A stretch of 64,000 nucleotides of DNA from Galaxea fascicularis (taxonomy: Eukaryota; Cnidaria; Anthozoa; Scleractinia; Euphylliidae). The stretch is taken from contig OX419347.1 in the NCBI GenBank assembly GCA_948470475.1, forward strand, positions 3,325,572 through 3,389,571. The letters are read 5' to 3'. Under the pieces are notes generated by a model. The model was not told where the DNA came from. It searched no databases and was given only the letters and a program-made list of their open reading frames with translations. The translations under genes and the position numbers were made by a program. This document shows, in pieces, positions 42,701 through 56,700 of the stretch (its first letter is position 1; each line of letters begins with the position of its first letter).

Positions 42701-45700
42701 TTTAGCTTTCAGTTAACACAAATGTCTTAAAAGACTACAAATTGAAGTTATTCTATCTTTACTACTGACCACAATACCTTACGGATTTATGAGTGTTTTT
42801 AATGTTTTAAACTGTTTTAATCTTTACCACCTAACCTAAATGCAGTTTCTTCAGCTTATGCCTTCTCAGGGACCACGAAAGGGAGGGGCTGGGGAGGAGG
42901 GGTTAGAGGGGAGAGAAGGAGGGGGGCTAAAGGCCCTCTACTTTTTGTGGAATAAAAAATAGATTTAGTAAAATACATTTCCAGAAATGAAGAGTACTTT
43001 TCCGGTTGGCTAAAACTGGTGGACCTAACGGAAAAGCATCCAAGCCTGACGGAATAATTCAGCATTTTTAATTTTTATGCTGAGTCTGCCCCCTCCTGGC
43101 CCCCGCACTTTAAAAATTGCTCCGTGGACCCTGCTTCTTGCAGCCGCTCAAGGTGGATCGAGTACATCAGTTGTGTACGTGAATCAGCCACTAAATAACT
43201 GCATACCATGTGCCTACTCCCGATATTTCCACACGGCTTTCAGTAGTTACCTTGAAGTTCACTTATAATACTTGTGTAGGGAGCATTCAGTTAGAAAAAT
43301 TACTTGACGTGAGAAGTTGTATTGGGAACTACTGTCACGGCCAAAGTTAATGGAACCAATTTCAACAACAGAACCTCCTTCAATTCAAGACAGTCGTTTG
43401 TAACCCCTCGTGGTTCAAGGTCTATGCCCATTTTCTGGCCAAAACAGACCCTTTGGGGCCACAGATGCCTATGTACTGGTACACCTGAATAAGTTTGTGT
43501 TGGTGAGATCCCATCCAGGCCCAAGCTTTCAATTGATAAGGTGGTCGCTAACAAGAAAGTCTATTATTATATCTCTCAGTTAGTACACACGCTGTGATTG
43601 GTCAATTTAGTGGGCCGTACTTCACTGTACGGCCCGCTAAATTTGAAAGTTTACTTTTCCTCGCGCCTGACTAACCTCAGAGATATAATAACTATATTAC
43701 TAACCTCCTTTTCTCTGTCCATACTGTAAGTTACAGATCCTCAATTTTTCCTGTTGATTTATGGCCTGTGCCCTTTGCACTTTGGCCATAAGCGAACAGG
43801 AAAAAACTCAGCTCGCAACTTGCAGTATGGACCTCAAACTTGGTTAGTAAGAGGCATTTGCACAAGACATTACCTGCCCCCTTGAAAATAATAATAATAT
43901 TGATAATAATATTATTGTAAGGAGAAACTGATGTTATAAACTAAAAGGGAAAAAGAATTGACAATTCTCTCCCATAGAGTTTTACCTTACATGAAGAAAT
44001 CCCATCTCTCTGTGGTTCTGATGAAATTATGTATGCCTATGAAAACAGGAAAATAATAATGATCTCTAGACTACATCAAACTGTAATAGATCTTTATGCA
44101 TGATTGAACCCCACAGCCACCACAACTTGGAAATTGCCATCCCATCAAACTGACATTCTTTCCTTTTTTCACAAAGTGGTCCCAGTAATAAACTGCTTAG
44201 ATGAGAAGCCAGCTGATATTAAAACAAAGTAGGTTGGAATTTTCACCTGTGGCTACAGTGTACTTTTCACAAATCTCTTGACTAGTCATCTGTGGAAGTG
44301 CTCTCAAAAAAAGAAAACTTAAATCCTGGATTACTGTTTAAATCATGACAATGAAGAACTGGAAATTTTTGTTATTATACCAGATGCTGGCCACTAGTAT
44401 CGCTATATTAATATTACACGCACTGAATGTGCAGTTCAGGAAATATCATACCTCACCCACAGAGGGTCAATGGAAATTCTGAGGGGGAGGAGGTAGAAAA
44501 AGAAGCTAACTTGGAATTCCAGAGGGGTGGGGTGTGCAAACAAAAACAAAACCCTCTGTGAGCTGGGGGAGGTATGGATATTTTCTGGAACCAAACAATT
44601 TCTAAAAATGCTTACATTTTGCCAATGCAGCTGTTCTTCCCAGGACAATGGAGCTGTCCGCTTTTTCCCCAGCCTGGCATCTTCATTTTCGTCTTCAGAC
44701 ATAACAGTTTCCCTTTTTTTCTCTGTTCTGACAACACCATTTTGCCCCACCCTGACTTCCAAGTTATGGCTCAACAGTTTTGGCTCACTTTCCCTTTTCT
44801 TTGTGTTAACAGAGTAGCACAAAGGCACTTCCCTTTTTTCGCTACATGCAAAACTATCAATAACACCAATGCTTGTTTCTATTGGTAAGTTAAACCAAGC
44901 TGTGGGTTTATACTCAGATCCTTCTCCACCGTATTTGCCAAAAACAGATGCAGCATGTGGAATTTTGACTGGATCATTTTGACTGCTTTGTTTATTGCTG
45001 TTGTTTACCGATGTATGCCTTAGACAAAATTTTGTTTTCCTCTGCTGTTTTTCTTCTCTTTGTCTGTTAATGATTGAGATTGACTTTGTAGGTGACAGCT
45101 TGGAAGTCTTTCCATTGGCTACCCTCTTTTGTTGGCCTGAATTTATTGATCTTGATGTCGTTGAAGCAGATATTGAAAAGCTTCTCGATGAAGGAGTTGC
45201 TGTTGATGAGCTGAAGCAACAAAATATAAGAATTTAATGTTTGTTTTGGCATTGCTGTGATCAACACTTTAGATACTAATATAATAATGAGACAGGCTTG
45301 GGAAAAAATTGACTGTGAGACCCATGTGCTTCAATTTTTTGAAAGACTATTAATTTTGTCATCCCTTGTCTTGGATGCCTTAGTTTCTTTAGATCTTTTG
45401 TACATATCCATGTACCTCAGCGCACACTCAACAACTTACAAACCTATTCATCAGAGAGCAAAAGTTGCCAACCTTTACTTTGGGAATATTTGGATGAAAG
45501 AATGATGTCAGTGGCTGCATGTAAACCTGACTGCGATCGCATTAGACAGCATACATCGTAGTCTCCTTCGCAGCCGTTTTATGGGGGGTGGGGGCATTGC
45601 GTGACATCCAAAAAACGGCTGTGGAGAAGACTACATACACCCTTTATAAGTCAACTAACTACTCTATAGGAAAGATTTCCGTACAGCCCCATATATTAAT

Positions 45701-46253
45701 TGTACATACACCACTGTCGTACTAACCCTGTTCCAAAAACGAATAGAGTTTGAGTCATAAAATGCATATATACCGGTAATTAACGTTTGGGGCTGTACGG
45801 AAATCTCATCTCCTAGGTAGCCGTTACGTAGTTTGAGTCTTGAAACAACGGCTGCGTGAGAGGCTTTTCGTTACCTTGCAGATGGTGTTTTCTCTACTGA
45901 AGCATTGTAGCTACAATTAGGAAATCCTTCATCGATTTCTTTCAAAGATCGCTCTGCTTTCTCGCGTGATGCTTTGAGTTTACCTTCGATACCAGCACGA
46001 AATCTCCCCTGGAAATTTAATAAACACGGTAAACAGAATGTGTGAAAAAGACAACAGTGAATAATTAGCTCAATTAAGGAAACAGATCGTTGATTCAGTA
46101 GTCAGTTAATCAACATCCTACCTTTGAATGTTTGTGATAAATTCTGTTGGAAATCTTATCCAGATCGTTTAACGTATTTATACACCTTGAAGCCATCGGT
46201 TCTTTGGATAGAAACTCACTCAGATCTTCAGTTGCAAGCTTACCGCTTAAGCT
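39741..46253 (-). CDS. Uncharacterised, largely disordered protein (about 650 aa)
   Basis: Four minus-strand exons join in frame: 46253-46122, 46008-45875, 45210-44616 and 40880-39741 (phases 0, 2, 0). The stop is at 39741. An ATG at 46196 in the first listed exon could start a 647-aa protein. Otherwise a further 5' exon exists that I could not place, since the frame is closed by TAG just upstream of the acceptor. The N-terminus has a short charged helix (GKLKASREKAERSLKEIDEG). Most of the rest is Ser/Lys/Glu-rich and disordered, with RPRTAPLAPPSSP and TPTKRVTFGG patches. The end (ALVALRKKIRDDLAQQNHEL) is a short coiled coil. No domain was recognised. It is divergent from MAP3K1, with about 0.5 kb between the starts. 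Confidence is high for the exons and low for function. Confidence 0.75.
41746..41829. repeat. 84-bp foldback repeat
   Basis: TAGCCTCCCACACAGTCGTTTTTAG and the inverse CTAAAAATGACTGCGTGGGAGGCTA flank a short centre. It is intronic in the minus-strand gene. The remainder of the 40881-44615 intron has no supported coding exon. Confidence 0.75.
43563..43860. repeat. Dispersed repeat with internal hairpins (copy 1)
   Basis: It contains AGTTAGTACACACGCTGTGATTGG, a GGGCCGTACTTCACTGTACGGCCC hairpin and an ACTGTAAGTTAC...CTTGCAGTAT inverted pair, ending near TTGGTTAGTAAGAG. The order matches 50512-50800 throughout. Confidence 0.7.
44446..44600 (-). repeat. Dispersed CCTCCCCCAC repeat (copy 1)
   Basis: GGGAGGTATGGATATTTTCTGG and GAATTCCAGAGGGGTGGGG match, inverted, the copy at 48560-48745. 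The repeat begins only about 16 bp beyond the donor at 44616 of the minus-strand gene. Confidence 0.6.
45548..45640. repeat. Short inverted repeat (GTAGTCTCCTTCGCAGCCG)
   Basis: GTAGTCTCCTTCGCAGCCGTTTT is mirrored by AAAACGGCTGTGGAGAAGACTAC. It is a hairpin element in the intron between 45875 and 45210. Confidence 0.7.
45685..45812. repeat. Short inverted repeat (GATTTCCGTACAGCCCC)
   Basis: AGATTTCCGTACAGCCCC and GGGGCTGTACGGAAATCT are exact inverses about 90 bp apart. A related piece (GGGGCTGTTCGGAAATCTTG) occurs near 37091. Confidence 0.75.
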
Positions 46254-46717
46254 CTACAGGTTACCGGGAGGTTTACAGCTTGAAGGATGTACTCAGCAAG
46301 AATCATCGATTGATCGGAAGGGCTAAAACCATGACAATCCATGTAAAGGGGGAGCATACAACCCAGACATGATTGCCATTAGACCCCGTAATGACGGTAA
46401 ACAAAAAAGCCCATTAAAAATTCCGGACGATGAGTCAATTTTTAAATTCAACACAAACAAAGCCGCGCACAAAACCGATGTTTTCTTCTCAGCCATGACG
46501 ACGGAAAACGGAAATGGTGAATGCATACATTGCCTACGCCAATACCATATTTGGAAAAATATCAAGCGGGAAAACATGCGAATTCAAAAATTCTGTGTGT
46601 TGATTGGTCCAAGATGATGTAATGGAATACCATTGTTCCCCCGCCACGAGCGAATTCCTTCCTGCGGAACGACAAGAACGCGAGCGAGGAAAGTTCGGAA
46701 GTGTGTCTTCCTCTAAA

Positions 46718-49700
46718 ATGGCTTGCCAGAGCCCTACAGATTCAGTTCTTGCACAATGTAAAAAAGCTGGGAAACAAGGAAAAGAGATGTTGAGGCCAGA
46801 AGTTGAAAAGAACCCTGCAGCAGCGAAAATAACAGAATCGGCAAAGCAAGTGATACTCGTGTACAAAATTGATCGCCCTCCCACATTCAACGAACAAGTT
46901 TTCAAACAGGTGATAATGTTTTGTTTTCTTCTTCAGGCCTATTTTGGAGGAACAAGCTCTCCTTAGGGAGAAACTTAAAACTATGCCAACTTGGAAGAAA
47001 GATAAAGACGGAATGCAAAAACGAAAAAATCAACCGATGGTAAGTAAATTGAGAAGGCACATTACAACTTGCAAGCAATATTAGTTCAGTTTTAATGTTT
47101 CATTCATACGTGGCCTTTACTCTGTAGTAAGAAAGATATTGTTCGGTCGAGTATACTTTGGTATTTTGTTTTATTGATCTTTAGTTCTTCATTTCGCAGT
47201 CGTGTCGAGTTTAAGGAAACCGTTTGATTCTGGACAGCTGACTCTACCGGGATCCTCCACATTTTGATCGATGTCATATATTTACGTACAATAGGTGTTG
47301 ATGTTTTGGTTTGTTAATCATGCGATTTTCGACGAGTTTAAATTTATATCTTAACTCAGAAAACAAAAATTTGAAAGCTTCTTCTATATTTAATCTTCAT
47401 AACACTTTAAAAACAGTATTTCGCACCTGTTTTGAAACTCAGTAAGTCTTCTTATGTAAATGTTATAAAATTCATACCGTTCTGCATTTATTTATTTCTG
47501 GCAAGTCATAACTACAAGTTTTAGTGCTTGTCGCTATCGGTTAATGATTAACAGAAAATGATATTTTCGTAATAATGTTTAAAATATTGGCTTTTTTGCT
47601 TGTCTGTGTTGCATTGCCAATTTCATTGTTTCATCCTGGCATTCACTACCAACAGCAATTTCTTGAACAACAAGTAAAATATTAATGAGCCCAGCACATG
47701 CTACAGTATGAGATCTAACTGGTGATCACAGGGCACTCTGTCTGTGCATTGAATTTTAAATTTGTGCGGCTCGTTGATGTTTTAAAAGTTGCTACACTGT
47801 AATTCTTATACAGTGCATACATGTAAATAAGGGATAATATTTATCTGATTACAACATTTTGGTTGTTCTCTGCTGGATGGAAGTGATGTCATGGTGTCTT
47901 TGACAAGACAACACACTGTATCCTCATTAAGTCAGATCATGTAACTCTCATACTCTGGGAAATTGAAACAAGACACCTAGAAGAATGAAAGTGCTTTGCT
48001 CAAACGTGAAAAAGATTTTTTAGTCAGTCAGAGCCAAATTAATTTAAAGTAAGACCTAATTTTAGAACAAGAGGATTTCCCATTATGTCAGTGAAAACTG
48101 CACCAAAAATTTCCATATAATTATGACTAGCAGTCCATGCGTGAGACAGCTGTTTAGCGTGCTTCAATTGTTTTTCTTATTGAACTGTTTTTCTTTAAAA
48201 TCAATTTGCTAATACTGGTTTAACAGTTAAGTGAAGCATGATCTATTGACTTGCAATCAGTTGTGATAATTTTATGTTTTCCAAAAAAAGAAGCTGATCA
48301 GCTGGCCCCGGTTGTTCAAAGGCTGGATAGCGCTATCCACCAGATAAGTCACTATCCAGTGGATAAGTAATGGGAAAGCTAATTGCACTATCCACTGGAT
48401 AGATATTTATCTGATGGATAGTGCTATCTAGCCTTTGAACAACCGGGGCCTGAAGTTTTGTTTTAAATTTACCAGATTGACTTTTTGTAGACTCAGAGAA
48501 GCAAATAAAAGACCATCAACATTCAAAACTTGTTCAAGAAATGTGGTTTGAGAAAATGTCCATACCTCCCCCACAAAAGATTTTTGGTTTGCACTCCCCC
48601 CCCTCCTTTCTCCACCCCTCTGGAATTTCTAGTTTAGCTCCATATGTTTCTGTAAAAACTTTTTTCTTTTGCTGCCCCCCTCCCCCTTGGAATCTTCATT
48701 GACCTTCTGTGGGGGTGGGATAGATATTCCCTGGAACTCCACAATATGTATTGGTGTTCAGTTGGAATTGAGCCAAAAATGGAAACAATGAAAATGGAAG
48801 TCAATCAAAGTACCCTAACTTACAGTCCATTTACTAGCTGACAGTCCTTACCTTATGAGCCCAGATTACATGAAGATTTTAAAAGTTGTTCAAAGCAATA
48901 TTTATTAACACTAAGCTCAAAGGAGGAATGCATTGAAAAAGACAAAAGCATGACGTCAAGGGCTTTAAATGAGCATTTGGCTTATTAACAAATTTATAAT
49001 CATGCAGTTTTGTACTATTACATTTTTCCAGGTAATAACATTATTCACAGGATAAAACAAAGAATTCTTCTTTTCTTTTATTTGTTGCTAGGTAGCCAGG
49101 CCTCCTTCACCAGGGACATCTGCTACGGCTAGTGCCAGGCTCCAATCATCTCAATTTGGGTCAATGGTCAGTTGCTGTTGTTGTTCTTTCTTCACAGTAA
49201 AGTACTGTTTGATGTGTCATAACTGCTGTTTTTTAGTTCAGTAATTTATTATTGCTGAGACATTTGAAATCGGTTTGAATCCAAGCTCAGGGTTTGAAAC
49301 TAAATTTGGAGAGCACTCACCAGTCAGGTGAATGACCTTCGTTAATTTCTTGCGTTGTTGTACCACAACTCTCTCACTTGATCGGACAAGATCCATAGAG
49401 AGAACCATCTTATTCATGTAACAGTAACATTTTTGGAAAGTTTTTTAATTAGTGTTATCATCACAAGTACAGCTTTTCAACTGTGCCTAAACCTTGGTGT
49501 TCCAGATACCTTTCAGAGTCAGTGGGTCATGGAGGATTTTTAAGGGGTCAGTAGACATGGGTCTTCCCTAACTTTCTTTCTCAACAACTTAGTGTGTCAG
49601 CTCAGGGACCCAACCCTGCTCTTATCTGGAACACTGAAACCTTTAAAGAATTTTGTCAATATTTTGATCAATAGTTTTGGTTAATGTCATTCCTGGTTGT

Positions 49701-52700
49701 AGCCTTCAAAAGCACCATCTCCACCTACTCGTCGTCGCACTCCTGGTAGTTCTCCTAACAGTTCTGGATCTTTCATGTTTCCACGGAGTGCATCACCTGT
49801 GTATGAAGTGTGCAATGAATTTAAGCGCAAACTGGAGAAAGCCATGAGAGCTAGACTGTATCTGCTGCAGCAGACTGGGCCAAACTCTTTTCTGATTGGT
49901 GGAGACTCCCCAGATCATAAATTCCGTGTCATGATTGGTCCACAGGTAAACTAGTGTTGTTTATTATGATTTATTCCAGAGCTTCTGTTGCACAATGGAT
50001 ACGAAGAGCTGAGGGCAATAAGTTGAAGCATTGTTACAAATACAAATTATTAACCATTATAAAAGAGTGTTGTAGAGGTGGAAAACTATTAATCGGTACT
50101 TCACATAAAAAATGAATATATTTGGCACCTAACGTTTGCACCAGTATGTAAAATTTAGCACACACATACAGGCATCTCAGGGTTGGGCAGAAACTGTTCA
50201 CTGGATTGACCTCCTTTCCACAAAGCCACTTCTCACGTCATGATCTGAAAGAGGCCTTATGGATCCCATGGCACAAATAAGGACTGATGATGATGATGGT
50301 GATGATGATGATGATGATGATTGTTGTTGTTGTTTTTAGAGTTGTACCTGTACCAGACCACACTGTGTCCATCTCTTGTTTGTGATGCTGAGAGTGTTTA
50401 AACTCAAAGAAAATGATCCACTTTTGTGGAGCCTAAAGTTGAAGAACTTTGAGGTAACTCCAGCTTGACGTAACAAGATGCATGATTGTACCTGTAAATT
50501 TATTATATCTTTCAGTTAGTATGCGCACTATGATTGGTCAATTTTGCAGGCCATATTATTCTTCTGTATGGCCCACTCAATTTGAAAGTTTCCTTTCCTG
50601 CATACTCGATTAACCTCAGAGATAGCATAAAAGTCTTACTAACTTCATTAATTTTTCTCAGTCTGTACTGTAAGTTACATATCCTTGTTTTTTCCCATCA
50701 ATTTATGGCCTGCGCACTTCATGCTTGTGCCATAAGTGAACAGGAAAAAATTTGGTCCATAACTTACGGTATGGACCTTGAACTCAGTTAATAAGAGTTA
50801 TGTACTTGAGTGAGGTAGCTTTTAAGTATCAAAATTTAAGCTAAATGTCATGTAGTCAAGTCCAGCTCCACTTATGTTGAATTTTGGCAACCTATAACTG
50901 GCCATAAATCAACAGAAAATAAGCAGAGGATGGAAATCCCATACTTGTCCAATACACCAACATAATGAGATTCATGGTACCTCACAATAGACATTACAAA
51001 GTGTCACTACGTGTCCCATTCTTCATGTGTCACAAAACTGTTACTGTTTGGTTAAGAATTTGGGTTAGGGGACACTTTGTGACATCCATCACAGAGTGCC
51101 ATGAATCTCATTATGTCAGTGTATTGGACAACCCTTGTGCGCTATGACTAATCATTTGTTGGTTGGATTTTGAAATTCAAAGTTCACATGGTAAGGAAAT
51201 TCAAGTGTCATAAGAGTAACTGTAGTCTATTCTTTTCTTAAGGTGGAGAAATTGCTTTCAAATTTCCATGCTCGGGTAAAGTCCCGCCTTTCACAAGACA
51301 CAACTGACCTGAAGAATTTGCGATCAAAATGCCAAGGAAAGCCTCCATCTCCATCTCCCAGTACATCCAGTCTTGGAGGAGTGTTGCCTCACACACGTGA
51401 TGATGAGGAGGTGTGTCCAATATGCTTGCTGGAAATGGTGGAGGGTGAGAGTTTGATGAACTGCAAAGAAGGATGCAATAACAGACTGCACCAACACTGC
51501 ATGGAAATATGTAAGTCTGTTATATTACTACAGGCTCCTAACCTGTTAAATTTAACTCATCAAAAACTTGTGTTCATGCCTCATTTGACATCATCTGCGA
51601 TGGACTACTTAACAGACACATGGCAACATGGAATCTTATTGTTGAACAGATGTACTGTAGTATTGTTCACACCTCTTCGTCTATGTTTTCATAGGGGCCG
51701 CTGAGTGTAAAAGGCAAAGAGAAGCATTAATTTGCCCATTGTGTCGTAAGATTTGGTCATTAGGGCCATATGGGACTGAGAGGTATTTATTGATATTTAT
51801 ATGGATTGTAAGACATGATTAATATATTATTCCAGTCTGTGTGAAATCAAGAACCTCATGTCAGGAGTGGAAGACACCTTAAGTAACTATATTGTTACAA
51901 GCCAAGTTGCAAATTTCTGAAGATTTCAAAATCTTTCTTCCCTCCAGGCTTTTCTTTTTTTCATTGTAAAATTGGTGGTGTCTGAGTCATTGTGTGCCCT
52001 TCCCAGTTCTACCAGTGAAACATAATACTCTCATACATTCAAGCATCATGTCTATATTTGGTGGCATAAACTTGCAGTGTTAACACAGGCTGTTTTTGTA
52101 CTCTTCCTGTGTCACAGCTGTAGATCACCAGGTTCACAACCTGATTTACCAAGTGTACCAGCTCCCCTTGGTCCAGAAGAGATCACATTACCACATTCCA
52201 ACCCAATTCCAGCATCCCAGGTGGAACTGGCAAAACCTTGGATTGAGGTAAGACAAAGGATCCGCAGACCACCATATAATGACACCTAAGATAGTACTGT
52301 GCACTAGATGTAACAAGTGTGCAGCGACCAACCCGCACGGACCTATGAGAAACACTTGTGTGGAGGGAAGGACTCTCTCTTACCAGTCTCATCTCCAATT
52401 TGAATGTCGTTGCCAGCCATTTGTGCACACAATCAGAGGGTGCTTGTAGTCCAGGTGACACTGTGTGTTTTGTGGGAACTAATGAGAAAATTGGGTGGCA
52501 AATAACCCTTTTTATCACACGTAGAAAATACCAATGGTAGGCTGAAAAGTTTATGAAATCAAGTCACAAGGATGTAACTTTGGTGCTGTAGTCTTTGGTA
52601 CAGTAAATCTCTACACAATAAAACTGAGTCAAGGCGCAGATCTGTCCCCAACAATGTTTAACCCCGCATACCAAAATGTTCACGCACTGAAAACAAGTGC

Positions 52701-53707
52701 AAGTATCTTGAAAATTCAAATGCACCAAAGGTTTAAGCCATATGCATGATTTGCTGAAGTACTATCTAGCAATCCCTTTTTGTTCCTAGTTTAGGACAAC
52801 CAATGTAAACCTTTCTCTTGGAAATTTGCTGTTAAAATATGTAGTCATCAATAAAATGATTGTTTCCTCTTCAGGCTTTTGGTGAGAACCTTGTATGCTG
52901 TTTATTTTCTCGGGAATGGAACGTCAGAGAAACGGCTCTGCGTCGCCTGAGCAAAGATATCACCACAGTATTCATAGAGGGAAGCAATACGCAGAATATG
53001 GCGGCATTTGAAGCGTGCTGTTCGCTGTTGTCTATGATGTGTGGTGACCCTGTCTACAGAGTCTACGTAGCAGCTTTGGTATGGCCTTTAGATAGACAGA
53101 TAGAAGGATAAAGTGACTGACTGGCTAGCTATGGCGCGTTATCGGTGTCAAAATTATGTTTGTCATTTAATTATGTGTTTTGTATTGACTTTAAAATGTT
53201 CATTGTGAACTTAACCTCGGCATCATGATGTTCGTCTTGATGTTATGATATTCGTCATGACATTATGATGTTCGTCTTGACATTAAGATGTTCGTCATGA
53301 CATTATGATGTCCGTCTTGACATTATGATGTTCGTCATGACATTATGATGTTCATCTTTACATTAAGATGTTCGTCTTTACATTAAGATGTTCGTCTTTA
53401 CATTAAGATGTTCGTCTCGACATTATGATGTTCGTCATGGCATTACGATGCTCGTCGTGACATTACGATGTTCGTCCTGATGTTATGATGTTCGTACATT
53501 ATGATGTTCGTCAAGGTTTAGTGTAGTGGCATCACAGACCTGGGAAGCAACACCTACGAAAATTAAGTGTCTCCCCTCGAATGGTTTTAAAAAAGAATAT
53601 AAACTCTTTCTACTTGACAGTCAGGCATCTTGAAAAACTCTAATCTGTTAATTAGTTCTATTTATTAAATTATTTCATCTAAATAGCTTTATTATTATTA
53701 TTATCAT

Positions 53708-53747
<40 letters not shown>

Positions 53748-56700
53748 GGTGGTGGTGGTAGTAGTAGTAGTAGTAGTACTGTATAACCTCCACCCACTTG
53801 TAACCGCTACGTGGTTGTAGCCAACTCGAAAGCTTGGCTCCTTTGGCTGCTACACACTCTTTTCCTTTGTTATGTTTAATTCGATGTATAGTTAGCTCTG
53901 TTTTTTCTTTTTTTTTGCTTTATTATTGTTGTATTGTAGTTGAATAAGTGTGAATAAATGAACTTGAACTTGAACTTGAACTTGAACTTGAACTTGATGA
54001 TGTTGGTCTTGATAGCATGCACTGCGCGCCGAATTCTCGCCAGAGACAGTCACGTAGGAATCCAAACTAAAATAACTGCTACTGTTGAGACTCTGTTGAG
54101 TTACGGCAGGCTGAATTTCGAGCATACCAGGGTGCCTTTTGGTCAAAGTGATATTTGTCTTGCCTTGCCAAGCAATTAAAAGCAAGAAACAAAATAATTG
54201 CGTTTTTGTTACGTTGGCGTAAAGGCCTTTCACCACGCAGAAAATCGGGCCATTTTATTTTTCGAACCGGAACCGACCGGTCCGCTTTTACAGAGACTGC
54301 CTCTTAATATCAAGCTGCCTTTGCACATCTCCAAGCAAGCGTTCTGTTCTTATGATATTAAGGCCTGCCGTAACTCAACAGAGTCTCAACAGTAGCAGTC
54401 ATTTTAGTTTGGATTTCCACGTGACTGTCTCTGGCGAGAATTCGGCGCGCAGTGCATGCTATCAAGACCAACATCATCATGACGAACATCACAATGTACG
54501 AACATCATAACATCAAGACCAACATCGTAATGTCACGACGAGCATCGTAATGCCATGACGAACATCATAATGTCAAGACGAACATCTTAATGTAAAGATG
54601 AACGTCATAATGTCATGACAAACATCATAATGTCATGACGAACATCATAATGTCAAGACGGACATCATAATGTCATGACGAACATCATAATGTCATGATG
54701 AACATCATAATGTCAAGACGGACATCATAATGTCATGACGAACATCATAATGTCATGACGAACATCTTAATGTCAAGACGAACATCATAATGTCATGACG
54801 AATATCATAACATCAAGACGAACATCATGATGCCAAGGTTAAGTTCACAATGAACATTTTAAAGTCAATACAAAACACATAATTAAATGAGAAACATAAT
54901 TTTGACACCGATAACGCGCCATAGCTGGCCGGCTGACTGAGGGGCAGACGGATAGACAGAGAGACAGACAGACAGGGTTAAAGAGAAACTTAGGACACTG
55001 TTAACAAAAAGTGACTGGAGATGTTTTTCCCTTGCTTTGCTTTACTTTGTCAATTGTAATATCATGTCATTCGAAGGATGTCCACCTTTCTTAATCTGTG
55101 GCAAATCAACACTTAATCTGGGACAAATCGGCTCTTTGTAGATGTTGCTGTGTGCATTCCATTTAGACACTGAATGCCACATACAGTTACACCACTGTAC
55201 CGTTTTTGCAGAGTAATTTCCAAATGGCTGCCGCAAAACAAAGTTACTAAATCTGCCAATGACAAGAAACGCAAACAGCACAATTAGAACCAATCAGAAT
55301 TCAGTGCAAATATATGTAACCGGCACAAAGCGCGGGAAATGCGAATGACCAAGTCACGTGTGTTTTTGGTTTTGCTTCTGATTGGTTGAGAAAGTGGGAC
55401 GAGTTTTGTTATCCAGTCATAGAGTGAAGCTAAGAAAAACAGAGTAAAGGAAAATTGCTTACAACACTCCAAAAGTTCACATCCCTAAAATTCACCGATT
55501 TATGTTTTTTGAATATTTTTTACAGAGAACATTGCGCGTCTTAATGATGCACGCGTCATACTCAACGCAGGAGGAGAGAGAACAGCTGCAGAAATGTCTT
55601 TTCGGCGTTGTGGAAGCTGTTTTGGCCAAGTGTGCCGATTCTAACAGGTACTGTTAAAGAAGCTTTTTGATTAAGCGTGCATGAATGAATCAAGAGGTAC
55701 ATTGGCTCTTGGAAAACGGGTTAACCTCTCGTAAGCCGTCTGTGTAACATGTAAATATCTCCTTCATACCCTTGCGGTATTACCTTTTGCATGTTTGTTG
55801 GATAAAATGATAAATCATCTGGAATTTGAGCTTAAAAAAACAATGAATGTTGAATCGCTGTAACATTGTGCACAGAAATAGTATTCGGGTCTAGTAGGTT
55901 ACTTGAGACTACTCTGGTCGTAGAAATAAACGAATAAGTGGAATAATGCTTCCAAAAAACATTTTCTCTCAAAACTAAATACTCTTGGCGGAAGTGACCT
56001 AAGAATAGTCTGGACCGAGTGTTTGAAGCTGACTTCCGGTGTCGCGTCACTGGCTTGGCGGGTCACGCACAATTTTCCCGCCAAAAGAAACGCTTATTCT
56101 GTGTATTCTTTTGATCTGTTTGTTCTGGTTTCTGATGTGGATTGAGCTGAATGTTATTTCGTTTATTCCCAAAACAGAAGAGGTCCCACGAATACCGTCT
56201 ATTGCACGTGTTCCTATTCTGGAATACTTCCAAAACAACGCAACATAAAGTGATCTTCAATTGAGTGTCGTAAAATCAAATCGAAGACAATTTTTACTCT
56301 GACCAATCACAAGAGACAACAACCATTTCGGTGAACCAATCAGACTTTGAAGTAATTACATGCAACCGGCGCCAAGCACGGGAAAATGCGCGCGTGCATC
56401 AAGTGATTGGTTTTGGTTTTGCTTCTCATTGGCTGAGAAAGTGGACGCGAGTTTTGTCAACCAATCACAGAGCGAAGTAAACCAAGACCAAAGCAAACGC
56501 AATAAGACTAACTTTCGACACTCAGTTGAAAACCACTCAAAACTTGGCATTGCAATTTCTCCTTTGTTACAGGCGTTTCAGTGCTCTTTCAGTGAGGGTT
56601 CTTTTAGAACTTTGCAAAGATGAATGTGGAGACCTTGCGCTGGGTAAAATGCTTGGCGATGACCACGAACCGCAGCCATTTGGAGGGCTAAGCTTTATTC

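Larger units (their letters stand above)
47040..49091 (+). other. MAP3K1 intron, mostly unremarkable
   Basis: AT-rich intron with the MITE at 48304-48450 and the dispersed repeat at 48560-48745. No other feature is supported. Confidence 0.6.

Noticed and set aside
43300..43554. 84-codon minus-strand ORF as an exon
   Set aside because: It reads smoothly and has a possible acceptor at about 43490, but no matching donor or phase links it to the flanking exons (phase 0 to 0), and it abuts a dispersed repeat.
46323..46577. 84-aa minus-strand ORF as the first exon of the disordered protein
   Set aside because: It starts in a good ATGGCTG context (46496), but I found no consensus donor in a phase compatible with the acceptor at 46253.
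53221..53515. CRISPR-like array
   Set aside because: Units are contiguous 20-mers without unique spacers, in a eukaryotic intron; it is a minisatellite.
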